64,000 bases of DNA from Hyphomicrobiales bacterium (lineage in GTDB: Bacteria > Pseudomonadota > Alphaproteobacteria > Rhizobiales > Rhizobiaceae). The notes under the pieces were generated by a model, which was given only the letters and a program-made list of their open reading frames with translations, made no database searches and had not been told where the DNA came from. Position numbers and translations under genes: made by a program. The DNA lies in assembly GCA_900468805.1 (NCBI GenBank), contig UEIF01000021.1, forward strand, positions 62,001 to 126,000, read 5' to 3'. This document shows positions 15,377 to 26,764 of the stretch, piece by piece; the first letter of the stretch is position 1; every line of letters begins with the position of its first letter.

Positions 15377-16609
15377 ATGAGACGGGTAGTTGTCACGGGT
15401 CTGGGTATCGTGTCTTCGATCGGAAACGACGCGGCCGAAGTCACCGAATCCTTGCGGCAGGCAAAGTCGGGTATTTCCTTCTCCAACGATTTCGCCGAGC
15501 ACGGCTTCAAGTGCCAGGTCTGGGGCAGCCCCAAGCTCGGCTCGGAGAAACTGGCTGAACTGGTCGACCGCCGCGCCATGCGTTTCCTTTCGCAGGGCGG
15601 CGCCTGGAATCATGTGGCCATGAAGCAGGCGATTGCCGATTCCGGCCTGGAAGACAAAGACTACAGCGAAAACGAGCGCGTCGGCATCATCATGGGGTCC
15701 GGCGGCCCGTCAACGCGCACGCTCATCGAAGCGGCCGAGATCACCGTCAAGAACAACAGCCCGAAGCGCATCGGCCCCTTTGCCGTGCCGAAGGCCATGT
15801 CTTCGACCGCATCCGCGACGCTCGCCACCTGGTTCAAGATTCACGGCGTCAACTATTCGATCTCGTCTGCCTGCTCGACCTCTGCGCACTGCATCGGCAA
15901 CGCCGTGGAAATGATCCAGTGGGGCAAGCAGGACATGATGTTTGCCGGCGGTCATGAAGATCTCGACTGGACGATGTCGAACCTCTTCGACGCCATGGGC
16001 GCCATGTCCTCCAAGTACAACGACACGCCGGATACCGCTTCCCGCGCCTACGACGTCAGCCGTGACGGTTTCGTCATCGCCGGCGGCGCTGGTGTGCTCG
16101 TCCTCGAGGAACTGGAACATGCCAAGGCACGCGGTGCCAAGATCTATGCCGAAATCATCGGCTACGGCGCGACCTCCGACGGCTATGACATGGTCGCACC
16201 CTCGGGCGAAGGGGCCATTCGCTGCATGCGTCAGGCGCTGGCGACCGTGAAGGGCGATGTCGATTACATCAACACGCACGGCACGTCGACGCCGGTCGGC
16301 GACAGCAAGGAAATCGGCGCCATCCGTGAAGTTTTCGGCGACAAGATTCCGCATATTCAGTCCACCAAGTCACTGACGGGCCATTCGCTGGGAGCTGCCG
16401 GCGTTCAGGAATCGATCTATTCCCTGCTGATGATGCAGGAAGGCTTCGTCGGCGAAAGCGCGCATATCAAGGAACTCGATCCGGAATTCGAAGGCGTGCC
16501 GATCGTCCGCAAACGCATCGACAATGCGAAGATCGACATCGCTCTCTCCAATTCCTTCGGCTTCGGCGGCACCAACGCCACGCTCGTGTTCCAGCGCTAT
16601 AACGGATAA
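15377..16609 (+). CDS. fabB: 3-oxoacyl-ACP synthase I FabB
   Basis: 410 residues, matching FabB (about 406). Thiolase fold with the nucleophile Cys in '[15 protein letters not shown]', and the two catalytic His in '[11 protein letters not shown]' and '[12 protein letters not shown]'; the C-terminal '[14 protein letters not shown]' loop is intact. It elongates cis-3-decenoyl-ACP made by FabA and thus commits carbon to unsaturated fatty acids. Pairing with fabA distinguishes it from FabF. Confidence 0.97.
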   Translation: MRRVVVTGLGIVSSIGNDAAEVTESLRQAKSGISFSNDFAEHGFKCQVWGSPKLGSEKLAELVDRRAMRFLSQGGAWNHVAMKQAIADSGLEDKDYSENERVGIIMGSGGPSTRTLIEAAEITVKNNSPKRIGPFAVPKAMSSTASATLATWFKIHGVNYSISSACSTSAHCIGNAVEMIQWGKQDMMFAGGHEDLDWTMSNLFDAMGAMSSKYNDTPDTASRAYDVSRDGFVIAGGAGVLVLEELEHAKARGAKIYAEIIGYGATSDGYDMVAPSGEGAIRCMRQALATVKGDVDYINTHGTSTPVGDSKEIGAIREVFGDKIPHIQSTKSLTGHSLGAAGVQESIYSLLMMQEGFVGESAHIKELDPEFEGVPIVRKRIDNAKIDIALSNSFGFGGTNATLVFQRYNG

Positions 16610-16613
16610 CAAT

Positions 16614-17420
16614 ATGACCGGAATCATGCAGGGTAAGCGCGGCCTCATCATGGGCGTCGCAAACAACCATTCTATCGCCTGGGGGATTTCGAAGGCGCTC
16701 GCTGCCCAGGGCGCGGAACTGGCTTTCACTTTCCAAGGCGATGCACTCGGCAAGCGCGTCAAGCCGCTTGCCGCCGAAGTCAATTCCGATTTTATTCTAC
16801 CCTGCGATGTCGAGGATATTGATTCGGTCGATACGGTCATCGACGCGCTCAAGGAGCGTTGGGGCAAGCTGGATTTCATCGTCCATGCCATCGGCTTTTC
16901 CGACAAGAACGAGCTGAAGGGCCTCTACGCCGATACGACGCGCGAGAACTTCAGCCGTACCATGGTTATTTCCTGTTTCTCCTTCACGGAGATCGCCAAG
17001 CGCTGCGCTCCGCTGATGGAAGACGGCGGCACCATGCTGACGCTGACCTATAACGGCTCGACGCGCGTCATTCCGAACTACAACGTCATGGGCGTCGCCA
17101 AGGCCGCTCTGGAAGCCTCCGTGCGCTATCTGGCGGCAGATTACGGCCAGCGCGGCATCCGCGTCAACGCCATTTCGGCAGGCCCGATCCGCACGCTCGC
17201 CGGCGCCGGTATTTCCGATGCCCGCGCCATCCTGTCGTGGAACCAGCGCAATGCGCCGCTGCGCAAGACCGTCACCATCGATCAGGTCGGCAGCTCGGCG
17301 CTGTACCTGCTTTCGGATCTCTCGACGGGCGTGACGGGCGAAATCCATTTCGTGGATGCAGGCTACAACATCACCTCCATGCCGACGCTGGAGACGCTGC
17401 GCAGGGCAGACGTCGAGTAA
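16614..17420 (+). CDS. fabI: Enoyl-ACP reductase FabI (NADH)
   Basis: 268 residues from ATG at 16614, four bases after the fabB stop. Short-chain dehydrogenase fold: 'MQGKRGLIMGVANNHSIAWGISKALAAQGAELAFTF' with the variant glycine-rich loop of FabI. The catalytic Tyr-x6-Lys appears as 'YNGSTRVIPNYNVMGVAKAAL' (Tyr then Lys seven later). 'ISAGPIRTLAGAGI' is the FabI substrate-loop signature. It reduces enoyl-ACP in each elongation round. Many rhizobia carry two FabI paralogues; this is the one coupled to fabAB. Confidence 0.96.
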   Translation: MTGIMQGKRGLIMGVANNHSIAWGISKALAAQGAELAFTFQGDALGKRVKPLAAEVNSDFILPCDVEDIDSVDTVIDALKERWGKLDFIVHAIGFSDKNELKGLYADTTRENFSRTMVISCFSFTEIAKRCAPLMEDGGTMLTLTYNGSTRVIPNYNVMGVAKAALEASVRYLAADYGQRGIRVNAISAGPIRTLAGAGISDARAILSWNQRNAPLRKTVTIDQVGSSALYLLSDLSTGVTGEIHFVDAGYNITSMPTLETLRRADVE

Positions 17421-17440
17421 GGCGAGCAAGGCTTAAAAAG

Positions 17441-17467
17441 AAAAGGCGGCCATCGGCCGCCTTTTTT
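17441..17467. terminator. Bidirectional rho-independent terminator
   Basis: GGCGGCC-ATC-GGCCGCC hairpin with six T on the right and A-rich sequence on the left. It serves the fabABI operon and, on the minus strand, rsmC, whose stop codon touches it. Confidence 0.9.
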
Positions 17468-18482
17468 ATTTCCGTGCCCACAACACCTTGAAGCGGGCAT
17501 TGCGGCAGGTTTCGCCGCTGTCCTTGAAATGCTCCGCAAGAACCGGTTCATACGGCAGGCCGCGATTGGCCACCAGCATGAGCCGTCCGCCGCCGCGCAG
17601 TGAAGAGGCGGCGGTCTTGATCATTGCCTGGCCGAGCGAAGGCTCGGCCGCGTGACCTTCATGAAAGGGCGGGTTCATGATGACGAGATCGTATTTGTCC
17701 CGCACCGGCTCGCCCGCCACATCGTGCCAGAAGAAGCGTGTGGACGCGTGCGGGCAGTTCTCCGCCAGATTGGCCTTGGCGGCCTCCAGGGCCTCGTAAC
17801 TGGCTTCGTAGAGGTCGAGGCGGGCAAGGTTCGGAGACTTCTGCGCCATTTCAACGGAGAGATAGCCCCAGCCGGAGCCGAAATCAGCCACATCGCCGGT
17901 AAAATCGGTCGGCAGGCGTGAGGCGAGAAGCTGCGAACCGGCATCGAGCCGATCATGCGAGAACATGCCAGGCGAGGCAATGAAGCGTCCGTCGACGCGC
18001 ACCGGCGACTTGCCGAACTTCGAAACGATCTCGCTGACATCGGCCGGCCGGCCGAACCAGAAGGCAACGCCATGATATTTCGGCATATGCTCGGTATCGA
18101 GGCCGAAACCTTCCACGCGCTTGCGCAGCGGCTGGATACCGTCTTCCTTGCCGCCGGCGACGACGATCAGCCCGCCGGCCTTCACGCGGGAAAGGGCAGC
18201 GGCAATATTGGCCTCGTTTTCGCCCTTGTGCTTGTTGCAGAGTACCAGGCCCGCATCATAGTCTTCACCGTCGATCTCCGGCGTTGCCTCGACGCGTTGC
18301 GCCAGAAGCTGCCTGTAGAGCGGCTTGAAGCCCTGCACGGCAGCCAGAGACGCGGTAAAGCCCTCGGGCAGTGCAAAGCCTGCCTCTGCGCCAAGGAAGA
18401 GCACACGCTCGCCTTCGCCGGGCGACGCTACTGTTTCGCTGGCAAAGGGGTGAAAGAGAGTTTTAAGCGTTTCGCGGCTCAT
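17466..18482 (-). CDS. rsmC: RsmC-like 16S rRNA guanine-N2 methyltransferase
   Basis: 338 residues. The C-terminal Rossmann domain holds the SAM loop 'GDVADFGSGWGYLSVEMAQ' and the catalytic 'DLVIMNPPFHEGHA' (N-P-P-F, typical of exocyclic-amine methyltransferases). The N-terminal half is the degenerate duplicate domain seen in RsmC. By homology it methylates G1207 of 16S rRNA in the 30S subunit. Length agrees with E. coli RsmC (343). RlmG is the nearest alternative. Monocistronic; it ends in the shared terminator. Confidence 0.85.
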   Translation of the reverse strand: MSRETLKTLFHPFASETVASPGEGERVLFLGAEAGFALPEGFTASLAAVQGFKPLYRQLLAQRVEATPEIDGEDYDAGLVLCNKHKGENEANIAAALSRVKAGGLIVVAGGKEDGIQPLRKRVEGFGLDTEHMPKYHGVAFWFGRPADVSEIVSKFGKSPVRVDGRFIASPGMFSHDRLDAGSQLLASRLPTDFTGDVADFGSGWGYLSVEMAQKSPNLARLDLYEASYEALEAAKANLAENCPHASTRFFWHDVAGEPVRDKYDLVIMNPPFHEGHAAEPSLGQAMIKTAASSLRGGGRLMLVANRGLPYEPVLAEHFKDSGETCRNARFKVLWARK

Positions 18483-18497
18483 GGTCTGGTCCCGTCA

Positions 18498-18560
18498 TCT
18501 GGAGCAATTCCAGGGAAAGTGCGCGGCGGTTTTTGATCCGCAGTTGCGCAAAGGTCGAAT
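18498..18560. repeat. Rhizobial intergenic palindromic repeat fragment
   Basis: The sequence after rsmC start, GGAGCAATTCCAGGGAAAG followed by a GCGGTTTTT and a TGCGCAAAG element, resembles a short palindromic repeat I know to be scattered in Rhizobium intergenic regions. Only part of the unit is present. Confidence 0.45.
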
Positions 18561-18561
18561 A

Positions 18562-18591
18562 CAAAAAGGGCGCGGAAACAGTCCCGCGCCC
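18562..18591 (-). terminator. pnp terminator
   Basis: On the minus strand GGGCGCGGG-ACTGTTT-CCGCGCCC is followed by TTTTTG: a strong rho-independent terminator 25 bp after the pnp stop. Confidence 0.88.
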
Positions 18592-18615
18592 GAATATCAA
18601 CGGAGAAGGCGCGGC

Positions 18616-20766
18616 TTATTCGGCCGCTTCATCCTTCTTCTTGTCGCCCTTTTCGGCAGCCGGGATTTCCTGGCCGGTGGCCTGGTCGACAACCTTCATG
18701 GACAGGCGAACCTTGCCGCGCTCGTCGAAGCCGAGCAGCTTGACCCAGACCTTGTCGCCTTCCTTGACGACATCCTGTGTCTTCGCGACACGCTCGGAAG
18801 CAAGCTGCGAGATGTGTACGAGACCGTCACGGGCGCCGAAGAAGTTGACGAAGGCGCCGAAGTCGGCGGTCTTGACAACAGTACCTTCGTAGATCTGGCC
18901 GATTTCCGGCTCGGCAACGATCGAGTGGATCCACTTGCGGGCGGCTTCGATTTCCTTGCCCGAGGAGGAGGCGATCTTGACGGTGCCGTCGTCCTCGATG
19001 TTGATCTTCGCGCCGGTCTTTTCGACGATTTCGCGGATGACCTTGCCACCCGAGCCGATGACTTCGCGGATCTTGTCGACCGGAATGTTCATGACTTCGA
19101 TGCGCGGAGCGAATTCGCCGAGCTGGCCGCGGCTTTCGGTAATGGCCTTCGCCATTTCGCCGAGGATGTGGGCACGACCGCCCTGTGCCTGGCCAAGCGC
19201 GACCTTCATGATCTCTTCGGTGATACCGGCGATCTTGATGTCCATCTGCAGCGAGGTGATACCGTCGGCGGTACCCGCTACCTTGAAGTCCATGTCGCCG
19301 AGGTGGTCTTCGTCACCCAGAATGTCGGAAAGCACGGCGAAGCGGTCGCCTTCCAGGATCAAGCCCATGGCGATACCGGCAACCGGCTTGGCGAGCGGTA
19401 CACCTGCATCCATCAGAGCGAGCGAGGTGCCGCAGACGGTAGCCATCGAGGACGAGCCGTTCGACTCGGTGATCTCGGAGACCACGCGCAGCGTGTAAGG
19501 GAACTGCTCAGGCGTCGGCAGCATCGGACGGATGGCACGCCATGCGAGCTTGCCATGGCCAATTTCACGGCGACCCGGGGAGCCCATGCGGCCGGTCTCA
19601 CCAACCGAGTAGGGAGGGAAGTTGTAATGGAGCAGGAAGCGCTCCTTGTACATGCCCGTCAAGGAATCGACATACTGTTCGTCTTCGCCGGTGCCGAGCG
19701 TGGCAACGACGATCGCCTGCGTTTCACCGCGGGTGAAGAGTGCCGAACCATGCGTGCGCGGCAGGAGACCGACTTCCGAAACGATCGGGCGAACGGTCGA
19801 CAGGTCGCGACCGTCGATGCGGCTTTTGGTGTCGAGGATGTTCCAGCGAACGATCTTGGCCTGCAGGTGCTTGAAGACGGCGCCGATGACTTCGGCAGAG
19901 TACTTCGGCTCAACGCCTTCCGGGAAGAAGTGAGCCTTGACCTTTGCCTTGACGGCGTCGACGGCTGCGTAGCGGTCGGCCTTCTGGGTGATCTTGTAGC
20001 CTTCGCGCAGTTCAGCTTCGAAATGCTTGAGCATTTCGGCTTCGAGCTCGGAGTAGTCCTCCGGCTGGAAATCGCGGGGCTCCTTGGCAGCCACTTCAGC
20101 AAGCTTGATGATCGCGTCGAGAACCGGCTGGAAGCCCTTGTGGCCGAACATGACCGCGCCGAGCATGACTTCTTCGTTGAGTTCCTTGGCTTCGGATTCA
20201 ACCATCAGAACGGCATCGTAGGTACCGGCAACGACGAGGTCGAGGGTCGACTCGTCCATTTCGTCGAGATGCGGGTTCAGAACATATTCGCCGTTGATGT
20301 AGCCGACGCGAGCACCGCCGACGGGACCCATGAAGGGAACGCCCGACAGCGTCAGGGCAGCCGAGGTGGCGATCATCGACAGGATGTCCGGATTGTTCTC
20401 AAGGTCATGCTGGACGACGGTGACGACGACCTGAGTGTCGTTCTTGTAGCCTTCCGGGAAGAGCGGGCGGATCGGACGGTCGATCAGGCGGGAAACGAGG
20501 GTTTCGTTTTCGCTTGGACGTCCCTCGCGCTTGAAGTAGCCGCCGGGGATCTTGCCGGCTGCGTAGGTCTTTTCCTGGTAGTTGACCGTCAGCGGGAAGA
20601 AGTCCTGGCCCGGCTTTGGCGCCTTGGCCGAAACGACGGTCGCAAGAACCACGGTTTCGCCATAGGTGGCGAGAACGGCGCCGTCAGCCTGGCGGGCGAT
20701 CTTACCGGTTTCGAGCTTGAGAGGGCGGCCGGCCCACTCGATTTCTACGGTATGTGTATCGAACAT
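18616..20766 (-). CDS. pnp: Polyribonucleotide nucleotidyltransferase (PNPase)
   Basis: 716 residues from ATG at 20766 ([11 protein letters not shown]..., AAGGAC upstream). Two RNase PH-like domains, e.g. '[35 protein letters not shown]' in the active second domain. A KH domain ('[20 protein letters not shown]') and an S1 domain ('[28 protein letters not shown]') follow. It degrades RNA 3'-5' phosphorolytically and is part of the degradosome. It follows rpsO, the classical order; a hairpin in the rpsO-pnp gap may be an RNase III processing site for autoregulation. Confidence 0.98.
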   Translation of the reverse strand: MFDTHTVEIEWAGRPLKLETGKIARQADGAVLATYGETVVLATVVSAKAPKPGQDFFPLTVNYQEKTYAAGKIPGGYFKREGRPSENETLVSRLIDRPIRPLFPEGYKNDTQVVVTVVQHDLENNPDILSMIATSAALTLSGVPFMGPVGGARVGYINGEYVLNPHLDEMDESTLDLVVAGTYDAVLMVESEAKELNEEVMLGAVMFGHKGFQPVLDAIIKLAEVAAKEPRDFQPEDYSELEAEMLKHFEAELREGYKITQKADRYAAVDAVKAKVKAHFFPEGVEPKYSAEVIGAVFKHLQAKIVRWNILDTKSRIDGRDLSTVRPIVSEVGLLPRTHGSALFTRGETQAIVVATLGTGEDEQYVDSLTGMYKERFLLHYNFPPYSVGETGRMGSPGRREIGHGKLAWRAIRPMLPTPEQFPYTLRVVSEITESNGSSSMATVCGTSLALMDAGVPLAKPVAGIAMGLILEGDRFAVLSDILGDEDHLGDMDFKVAGTADGITSLQMDIKIAGITEEIMKVALGQAQGGRAHILGEMAKAITESRGQLGEFAPRIEVMNIPVDKIREVIGSGGKVIREIVEKTGAKINIEDDGTVKIASSSGKEIEAARKWIHSIVAEPEIGQIYEGTVVKTADFGAFVNFFGARDGLVHISQLASERVAKTQDVVKEGDKVWVKLLGFDERGKVRLSMKVVDQATGQEIPAAEKGDKKKDEAAE

Positions 20767-21063
20767 GTCTTGTCCTTCAATGCAGCCAACGCGCCGTCTC
20801 CAACTGGAGCAGCGCAGGGTCGACCGCAATTCAATGTGACGTATCACGGGCAAGACAACGGGAAGCTTTGAACGGCCGATTTCCTCAAGGAAACCGGGCC
20901 AAAGCTCTTGTGAAGCCTTGGCCGAAAGCATCCGGCAATCCTGCCCCATGACAGGTCAACGGTTGGTCTGGCAGATCCGGCCCATCCGGGTCCGCCGGTC
21001 TTCCATCGCGGGAAATAGTGCGCGGATGGAAGATTTCATCGGGTGCGTCGTCCCGAAATACAT

Positions 21064-21091
21064 CCGGCGGACGCCCGGAAGCGCCCGCCGG
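21064..21091 (-). promoter_or_regulatory. Hairpin in the rpsO-pnp intergenic region
   Basis: CCGGCGG pairs with CCGCCGG around a partly self-paired loop seven bases after the rpsO stop. There is no T run, so processing or attenuation, as known for E. coli rpsO-pnp, is more likely than termination. Confidence 0.5.
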
Positions 21092-21097
21092 AGAATT

Positions 21098-21367
21098 TTA
21101 GCGGCGGATACCCAGGCTGGTGATCAGCTTGGAGTAGCGGCCTTCATCCTTCTTCTTGAGATAGTCAAGAAGCGAGCGGCGGGTCGAAACCATCGTCAGC
21201 AGGCCACGGCGGGAATGGTTATCCTTCTTGTGGTCCTTGAAATGGTCCGTCAGGTTATTGATGCGTTCTGTCAGGATCGCAACCTGGATTTCCGGAGAAC
21301 CGGTATCACCTTCGACGGTTGCATATTCCTTGATCAGCGCAGTCTTGCGCTCAGCAGTGATCGACAT
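21098..21367 (-). CDS. rpsO: 30S ribosomal protein S15
   Basis: 89 residues, exactly the S15 length. '[53 protein letters not shown]' is the conserved 16S rRNA-binding three-helix core. AAAGGAT precedes the ATG. S15 nucleates assembly of the 30S platform. In this genome it is separated from truB by an alpha/beta hydrolase gene. Confidence 0.99.
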   Translation of the reverse strand: MSITAERKTALIKEYATVEGDTGSPEIQVAILTERINNLTDHFKDHKKDNHSRRGLLTMVSTRRSLLDYLKKKDEGRYSKLITSLGIRR

Positions 21368-21520
21368 CGGGGATCCTTTCGTAAGAGGAGACTAGGTCGC
21401 CAAAAGCCGGGATGTCGTCCAGCTTTGGCCGTGAATGCAATCGGGGGATACCCCAGACGCTGGCGCTGCCTATAAACCAAATAAGCAGCGATGGAAAGAG
21501 GGGGCTTCCGTGGTGGCTGG

Positions 21521-22372
21521 TCAGCGCCCCGCCATGGAGTCTCGGATCATCGCATCATATCCCGCAGGATCCTGCAGCATGGCGAAATGGCTGGCATCCT
21601 TCAGGATGATGAGCTTTGCGCCAGGGATCTGTTTCGCCATCATCTCCGTGTGATCGAGCTTTACGGCCTCGTCATGGTCGCCGATGGCGAGCGTGACGGG
21701 TACCGTGATCTTCCCGAGGTCCGCGGCAGTCCAGGTGGGCTGCGTTGCCCACATTTCCGAGATCTGATTGACGAAGGCATCGTACTCGTTCGGGGTCGGC
21801 GATAGTTTCTTGTAATATTCGCCGGCGACGTTGATGTAGTCGGCGAACGTCTTGTTGTTCATGACGTCGGCCTTCACGCCGTCGGTCGTGACATTGGCCG
21901 CCTGGGCGATGACGCGGGTCAGCTTCTCCGGATTCTTCATCGCCATGTCGATGCCGATGATGCCGCCGTCCGACCAGCCGACCAGCGTAACCTTGCCGAT
22001 CTTCAGATAGTCGAGAAGTGCCACATAATCCGATGTCATGAGGTCATAGCCGAAGGGCTGCTGGCTGCGCGTCGAACGCCCATGCCCGCGGCTGTCGGCA
22101 ACGATAACAAGGTGGTCCTTGGCAAAATCGGCGACCTGATGGCCCCAGACATCGGCATTTCCCAAGCCGCCATGGATGAAGAGGATCGGGTCGCCCTCGC
22201 CATATTCGGCGAAATACATCTTGATGTCGTTCACATCGGCCATGCCGCTCGTCTTCGGCGTCGGCATGGGCGGGAAGGCCGGCAGTTCAGCCCAGCGCTC
22301 GGCAGATTGAGCACTGGCAACCGCCAGAAACAATGAAAAGAACGTCAGCATTCCGATTGTAATTCTGCGCAT
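21521..22372 (-). CDS. Exported alpha/beta hydrolase
   Basis: 283 residues from ATG at 22372 (GGGGAAGAG upstream; an ATG-like extension to 22438 lacks a site). A signal peptide 'TIGMLTFFSLFLAVASAQSAE' is followed by an alpha/beta hydrolase fold. The oxyanion motif is 'ILFIHGGLGNADVWG', the nucleophile elbow 'LVGWSDGGIIG' (Ser), the acid in 'IGDHDEAV', and the catalytic His in 'DASHFAMLQDP'. Probably a periplasmic esterase or peptidase-like hydrolase of unknown substrate. It is inserted in the conserved truB-rpsO interval on the same strand, so may be co-transcribed with the translation operon. Confidence 0.88.
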   Translation of the reverse strand: MRRITIGMLTFFSLFLAVASAQSAERWAELPAFPPMPTPKTSGMADVNDIKMYFAEYGEGDPILFIHGGLGNADVWGHQVADFAKDHLVIVADSRGHGRSTRSQQPFGYDLMTSDYVALLDYLKIGKVTLVGWSDGGIIGIDMAMKNPEKLTRVIAQAANVTTDGVKADVMNNKTFADYINVAGEYYKKLSPTPNEYDAFVNQISEMWATQPTWTAADLGKITVPVTLAIGDHDEAVKLDHTEMMAKQIPGAKLIILKDASHFAMLQDPAGYDAMIRDSMAGR

Positions 22373-22471
22373 ACTCTTCCCCTTTGACGGGCCTTCATGG
22401 CCCGCGGGAGAGCATATCGCATGGCTATCGGCTGACAACCGCCGCCATTGTTACGGCGGGGCCAACGGCGG

Positions 22472-23404
<933 letters not shown>

Positions 23405-23416
23405 CAATCTCTTCTG

Positions 23417-23818
23417 TTATTCGTCGTCACTGTCGAGGTCGCGGCTCACCTCGGGCGAACGCAGGAGGTCGTCGATCTTCTTGTAATTGTCGAAGCTTGT
23501 ATCGTCGCGGAAGCGCACTTCCGGCATGTATTTCATCTGCCGCAGCTGCGGTCCGAGCCTGCCGCGGATGAATTTCGCGTTACGGTTCAGCGCACCAATG
23601 ACGACGCTGTGGTCGGAAACGCCGAGCGGCGTGACATAGGCTGTCGCGATCTTCAGGTCGGGCGACATCCGTACTTCGGAAATCGAGATTACGGTTGCCT
23701 CGATGATGTCGTCGCGCACTTCGCCGCGCTGCAGCACCTGGGTGATCGCTGCGCGAACCTGCTCGCCGACGCGCAGCATGCGCTGCGAGGGTGCCGAGGT
23801 TGTAGGTCTTGTTGCCAT
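23417..23818 (-). CDS. rbfA: Ribosome-binding factor A
   Basis: 133 residues. KH-type fold with '[49 protein letters not shown]' and '[28 protein letters not shown]'. RbfA binds the 30S subunit during late 16S rRNA maturation and cold adaptation. The acidic tail 'SRDLDSDDE' is common in rhizobial homologues. Located between infB and truB. Confidence 0.97.
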   Translation of the reverse strand: MATRPTTSAPSQRMLRVGEQVRAAITQVLQRGEVRDDIIEATVISISEVRMSPDLKIATAYVTPLGVSDHSVVIGALNRNAKFIRGRLGPQLRQMKYMPEVRFRDDTSFDNYKKIDDLLRSPEVSRDLDSDDE

Positions 23819-23893
23819 TGTTCTTTATCCCAAATGGATCGGGCGCCGGACTGGATCATCCGGCGCCCGTTCAAGATTTCAATCGTCGCCCAA

Positions 23894-26662
23894 TCAGAGC
23901 GTGCGCGTGATGTGCTCGACGCGGAAGCACTCGATGACGTCGCCCTTACGCATGTCTTCGTAGTTCTCGAAGGCCATGCCGCACTCCTGGCCCATCGGCA
24001 CTTCGGAGACTTCGTCCTTGAAGCGCTTGAGGGTCTTGAGCTTGCCTTCGTGCACGACGACGTTGTCGCGGATGAGGCGGACGCCCGCGCCACGCTCGAC
24101 CTTGCCTTCGACGACGCGGCAACCCGCGACCTTGCCGACCTTGGTGATGTTGAACACCTCCAGGATCTCGGCATTGCCGATGAAGGTCTCGCGACGCTCC
24201 GGCGAAAGAAGACCCGACATCGCTGCCTTCACGTCATCCACGAGGTCGTAGATGATGTTATAGTAGCGGATCTCGATCCCCTCACGTTCGGCGAACTGGC
24301 GTGCCTGCGCATTCGCACGCACGTTGAAGCCGATGATGGCAGCGTTCGATGCTTCGGCGAGCGAGATGTCGGACTCGGTGATACCGCCTGCACCCGAATG
24401 AACGATGCGGGCACGAACCTCGTCGGTACCGAGCTTGTCCAATGCGCCGGCAATCGCTTCGATCGAGCCCTGCACGTCGCCCTTGATGACCAGCGGGAAT
24501 TCCTTCACGCCGGTGGACTGGAGCTGCGTCATCATCTGTTCCAGCGAACCGCGCTGTCCCGACAGGCGGGCAGCCGCCTTGTCGCGGGCGAGACGCTGAC
24601 GATACTCCGAGATTTCGCGGGCGCGGCTTTCATTCTCGACGACGGCGAATTTGTCGCCTGCCTGCGGCGTGCCGGAAAGACCGAGAACCTCGACCGGGGT
24701 CGCCGGACTGGCTTCCTTCACATGGTCGCCCTTATCCGTGACCAAGGCGCGCACACGGCCCCATACATCACCGGCAACGATGATCTGACCCGGACGCAAG
24801 GTACCCTTCTGGACAAGCACTGTCGCAACCGCACCACGACCGCGGTCGAGCTGGGCTTCGATGACAGTACCTTCAGCCGTCCTGTTCGGATTGGCCTTGA
24901 GGTCGAGAATTTCGGCCTGCAGCAGGATCGCCTCGAGCAGCTTGTCGAGGTTCTTGCCGGTCTTGGCCGAAACTTCGACGTCGAGCACTTCACCGCCCAT
25001 GGATTCCACGAAGACTTCGTGCTGCAGAAGCTGGTTGCGAACCTTCTGCGGATCGGCCTCGTGCTTGTCGACCTTGTTGATCGCCACGATGATCGGAACA
25101 CCGGCCGCCTTGGCGTGGTTGATGGATTCGATCGTCTGCGGCATCACGCTATCGTCAGCCGCGACCACCAGGATCGCGATATCGGTAGCCTGCGCACCAC
25201 GCGCACGCATCGCCGTAAAGGCCGCGTGACCGGGAGTATCGATGAAGGTGATCTTCTGGCCGTTCTGCTCCACCTGATAGGCGCCGATATGCTGCGTGAT
25301 GCCACCGGCTTCGCCGGAGACCACGTTGGCATGGCGGATGGCGTCGAGCAGCGATGTCTTGCCGTGGTCGACGTGGCCCATGATGGTAACGACAGGCGGG
25401 CGTGAAACCAGCTCGCCCTGCTCGTCGGACAGGTTGAAGATGCCGAGTTCGACGTCGGATTCGGATACGCGTCTGACGGTATGGCCGAATTCGCCGGCGA
25501 TCAGTTCAGCGAGGTCGGCGTCGATGACGTCGCCCGGCTTCATCATCTGGCCTTCCTTCATCAGGTACTTGATGACGTCGACGGCACGTTCAGACATGCG
25601 CTGCGACAGTTCCTGAATGGTGATGGTTTCAGGCAGTTGGACCTCGCGAGTGATCTTCTCGCGCGTTTCCTGCATCTGGCTGCGGCGGAATTTTTCCTGC
25701 CGACGGCGCATGGCCGAAAGCGAGCGCCCACGTGCATTTCCGTCGTCATCGACGTTTGCCGTGGTCACAGTCAGCTTGCCGCGGCGACGGTCTTCCTCGC
25801 TCTTCGGGCGGGTTGTCACCGGCTTTGCGGGCTCCGGACGAACCGGACGGCCGCGCACCGGACTGCTGCGCGAAGCAGCGCCGCGGTCTTCCTCTTCGCC
25901 TTCACCACGGCGACCACGCACACCTGCCGGCGTACCAGGTGCCGGCCGGGCGGTCGAGGGCGACGGCGCGGTTTCCGTACGACGAGCGGCCGGCGCGGAT
26001 GCCGGCGCCGCCTGCTGCGGACGCGGAGTTTCAACACGTGCTTCTGCTACAGGAGCGGCGGGTGGTTCGGCCAGGGCTGCTGCTGCGGCCTCAGCCTGGC
26101 GGACAGCCTCTTCGGCGGCGCGCAGCTTCGCTTCTTCCGCTTCGGCGGCTTGGCGTACGACCTCTTCAGCGGCGCGGCGCTTTTCATCCTCCGCGCGACG
26201 GATGGCATCCTGCGCGTCACGAGCCTGCGCTTCGGCAAGCGCTCGGCGGCGGGCGTCCATTTCCTCGGGCGAAAGATGGTTCAGCACCACGGGGCGCGGA
26301 CGATCCTGCTGGCGCTGCGGCTGGTAGGATTGCTGCGGACGCTGGTTGGTCTGCTGCGGGCGCTGGTTGTTCTGGCCGCCGGGCTGTTGAATGCGCGGGG
26401 CCGGAGCCGACTGCTGCGGGCGAGCCTGCACGGGTGCCGGCGCCGGTTCGGGCGCGCGCACTGGAGCTGCGGGAGCAGGTGTTATCGGCTTTTCGTCTTC
26501 GGGGCGCATCGGGCGCCGCTTGCGGGTCTCGACGACGACCGCCTTCGTGCGACCGCGACCCATATCCTGGCGAACGGTACCCTGGCTCATCCCTGAAGGC
26601 TTCAGGGTGAGGGTCTTCTTCCCCGTTGCGCTGATTGTCTTGTCGTCGTTGCTGTCGGTCAT
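23894..26662 (-). CDS. infB: Translation initiation factor IF-2
   Basis: 922 residues from ATG at 26662 (AAGGA upstream). A long N-terminal region (about residues 60-330) is Pro/Gln/Ala-rich, then a charged '[20 protein letters not shown]' helix, then the IF2 N-domain. The GTPase has G1 '[15 protein letters not shown]', G3 'DTPGHAAF' and G4 '[10 protein letters not shown]'. Domains II, III and the fMet-tRNA-binding C2 domain end '[15 protein letters not shown]'. It places initiator tRNA on the 30S P site. The extended disordered N-terminus is usual for alphaproteobacteria. Confidence 0.98.
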   Translation of the reverse strand: MTDSNDDKTISATGKKTLTLKPSGMSQGTVRQDMGRGRTKAVVVETRKRRPMRPEDEKPITPAPAAPVRAPEPAPAPVQARPQQSAPAPRIQQPGGQNNQRPQQTNQRPQQSYQPQRQQDRPRPVVLNHLSPEEMDARRRALAEAQARDAQDAIRRAEDEKRRAAEEVVRQAAEAEEAKLRAAEEAVRQAEAAAAALAEPPAAPVAEARVETPRPQQAAPASAPAARRTETAPSPSTARPAPGTPAGVRGRRGEGEEEDRGAASRSSPVRGRPVRPEPAKPVTTRPKSEEDRRRGKLTVTTANVDDDGNARGRSLSAMRRRQEKFRRSQMQETREKITREVQLPETITIQELSQRMSERAVDVIKYLMKEGQMMKPGDVIDADLAELIAGEFGHTVRRVSESDVELGIFNLSDEQGELVSRPPVVTIMGHVDHGKTSLLDAIRHANVVSGEAGGITQHIGAYQVEQNGQKITFIDTPGHAAFTAMRARGAQATDIAILVVAADDSVMPQTIESINHAKAAGVPIIVAINKVDKHEADPQKVRNQLLQHEVFVESMGGEVLDVEVSAKTGKNLDKLLEAILLQAEILDLKANPNRTAEGTVIEAQLDRGRGAVATVLVQKGTLRPGQIIVAGDVWGRVRALVTDKGDHVKEASPATPVEVLGLSGTPQAGDKFAVVENESRAREISEYRQRLARDKAAARLSGQRGSLEQMMTQLQSTGVKEFPLVIKGDVQGSIEAIAGALDKLGTDEVRARIVHSGAGGITESDISLAEASNAAIIGFNVRANAQARQFAEREGIEIRYYNIIYDLVDDVKAAMSGLLSPERRETFIGNAEILEVFNITKVGKVAGCRVVEGKVERGAGVRLIRDNVVVHEGKLKTLKRFKDEVSEVPMGQECGMAFENYEDMRKGDVIECFRVEHITRTL

Positions 26663-26764
26663 TCGTTCCCGTTCCTTCGGACAGGGAACGATGAGACCAT
26701 CACACCCTGTCAATCACATAAAATCGATCAATGATATTGCGGCCGGCTTGCGCCGGTGACCGCA

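Noticed and set aside
18481..20871. 796-codon open frame on the plus strand opposite pnp
   Set aside because: It is the antisense shadow of a strongly conserved PNPase gene in high-GC DNA; composition is unnatural and no ribosome site is present.
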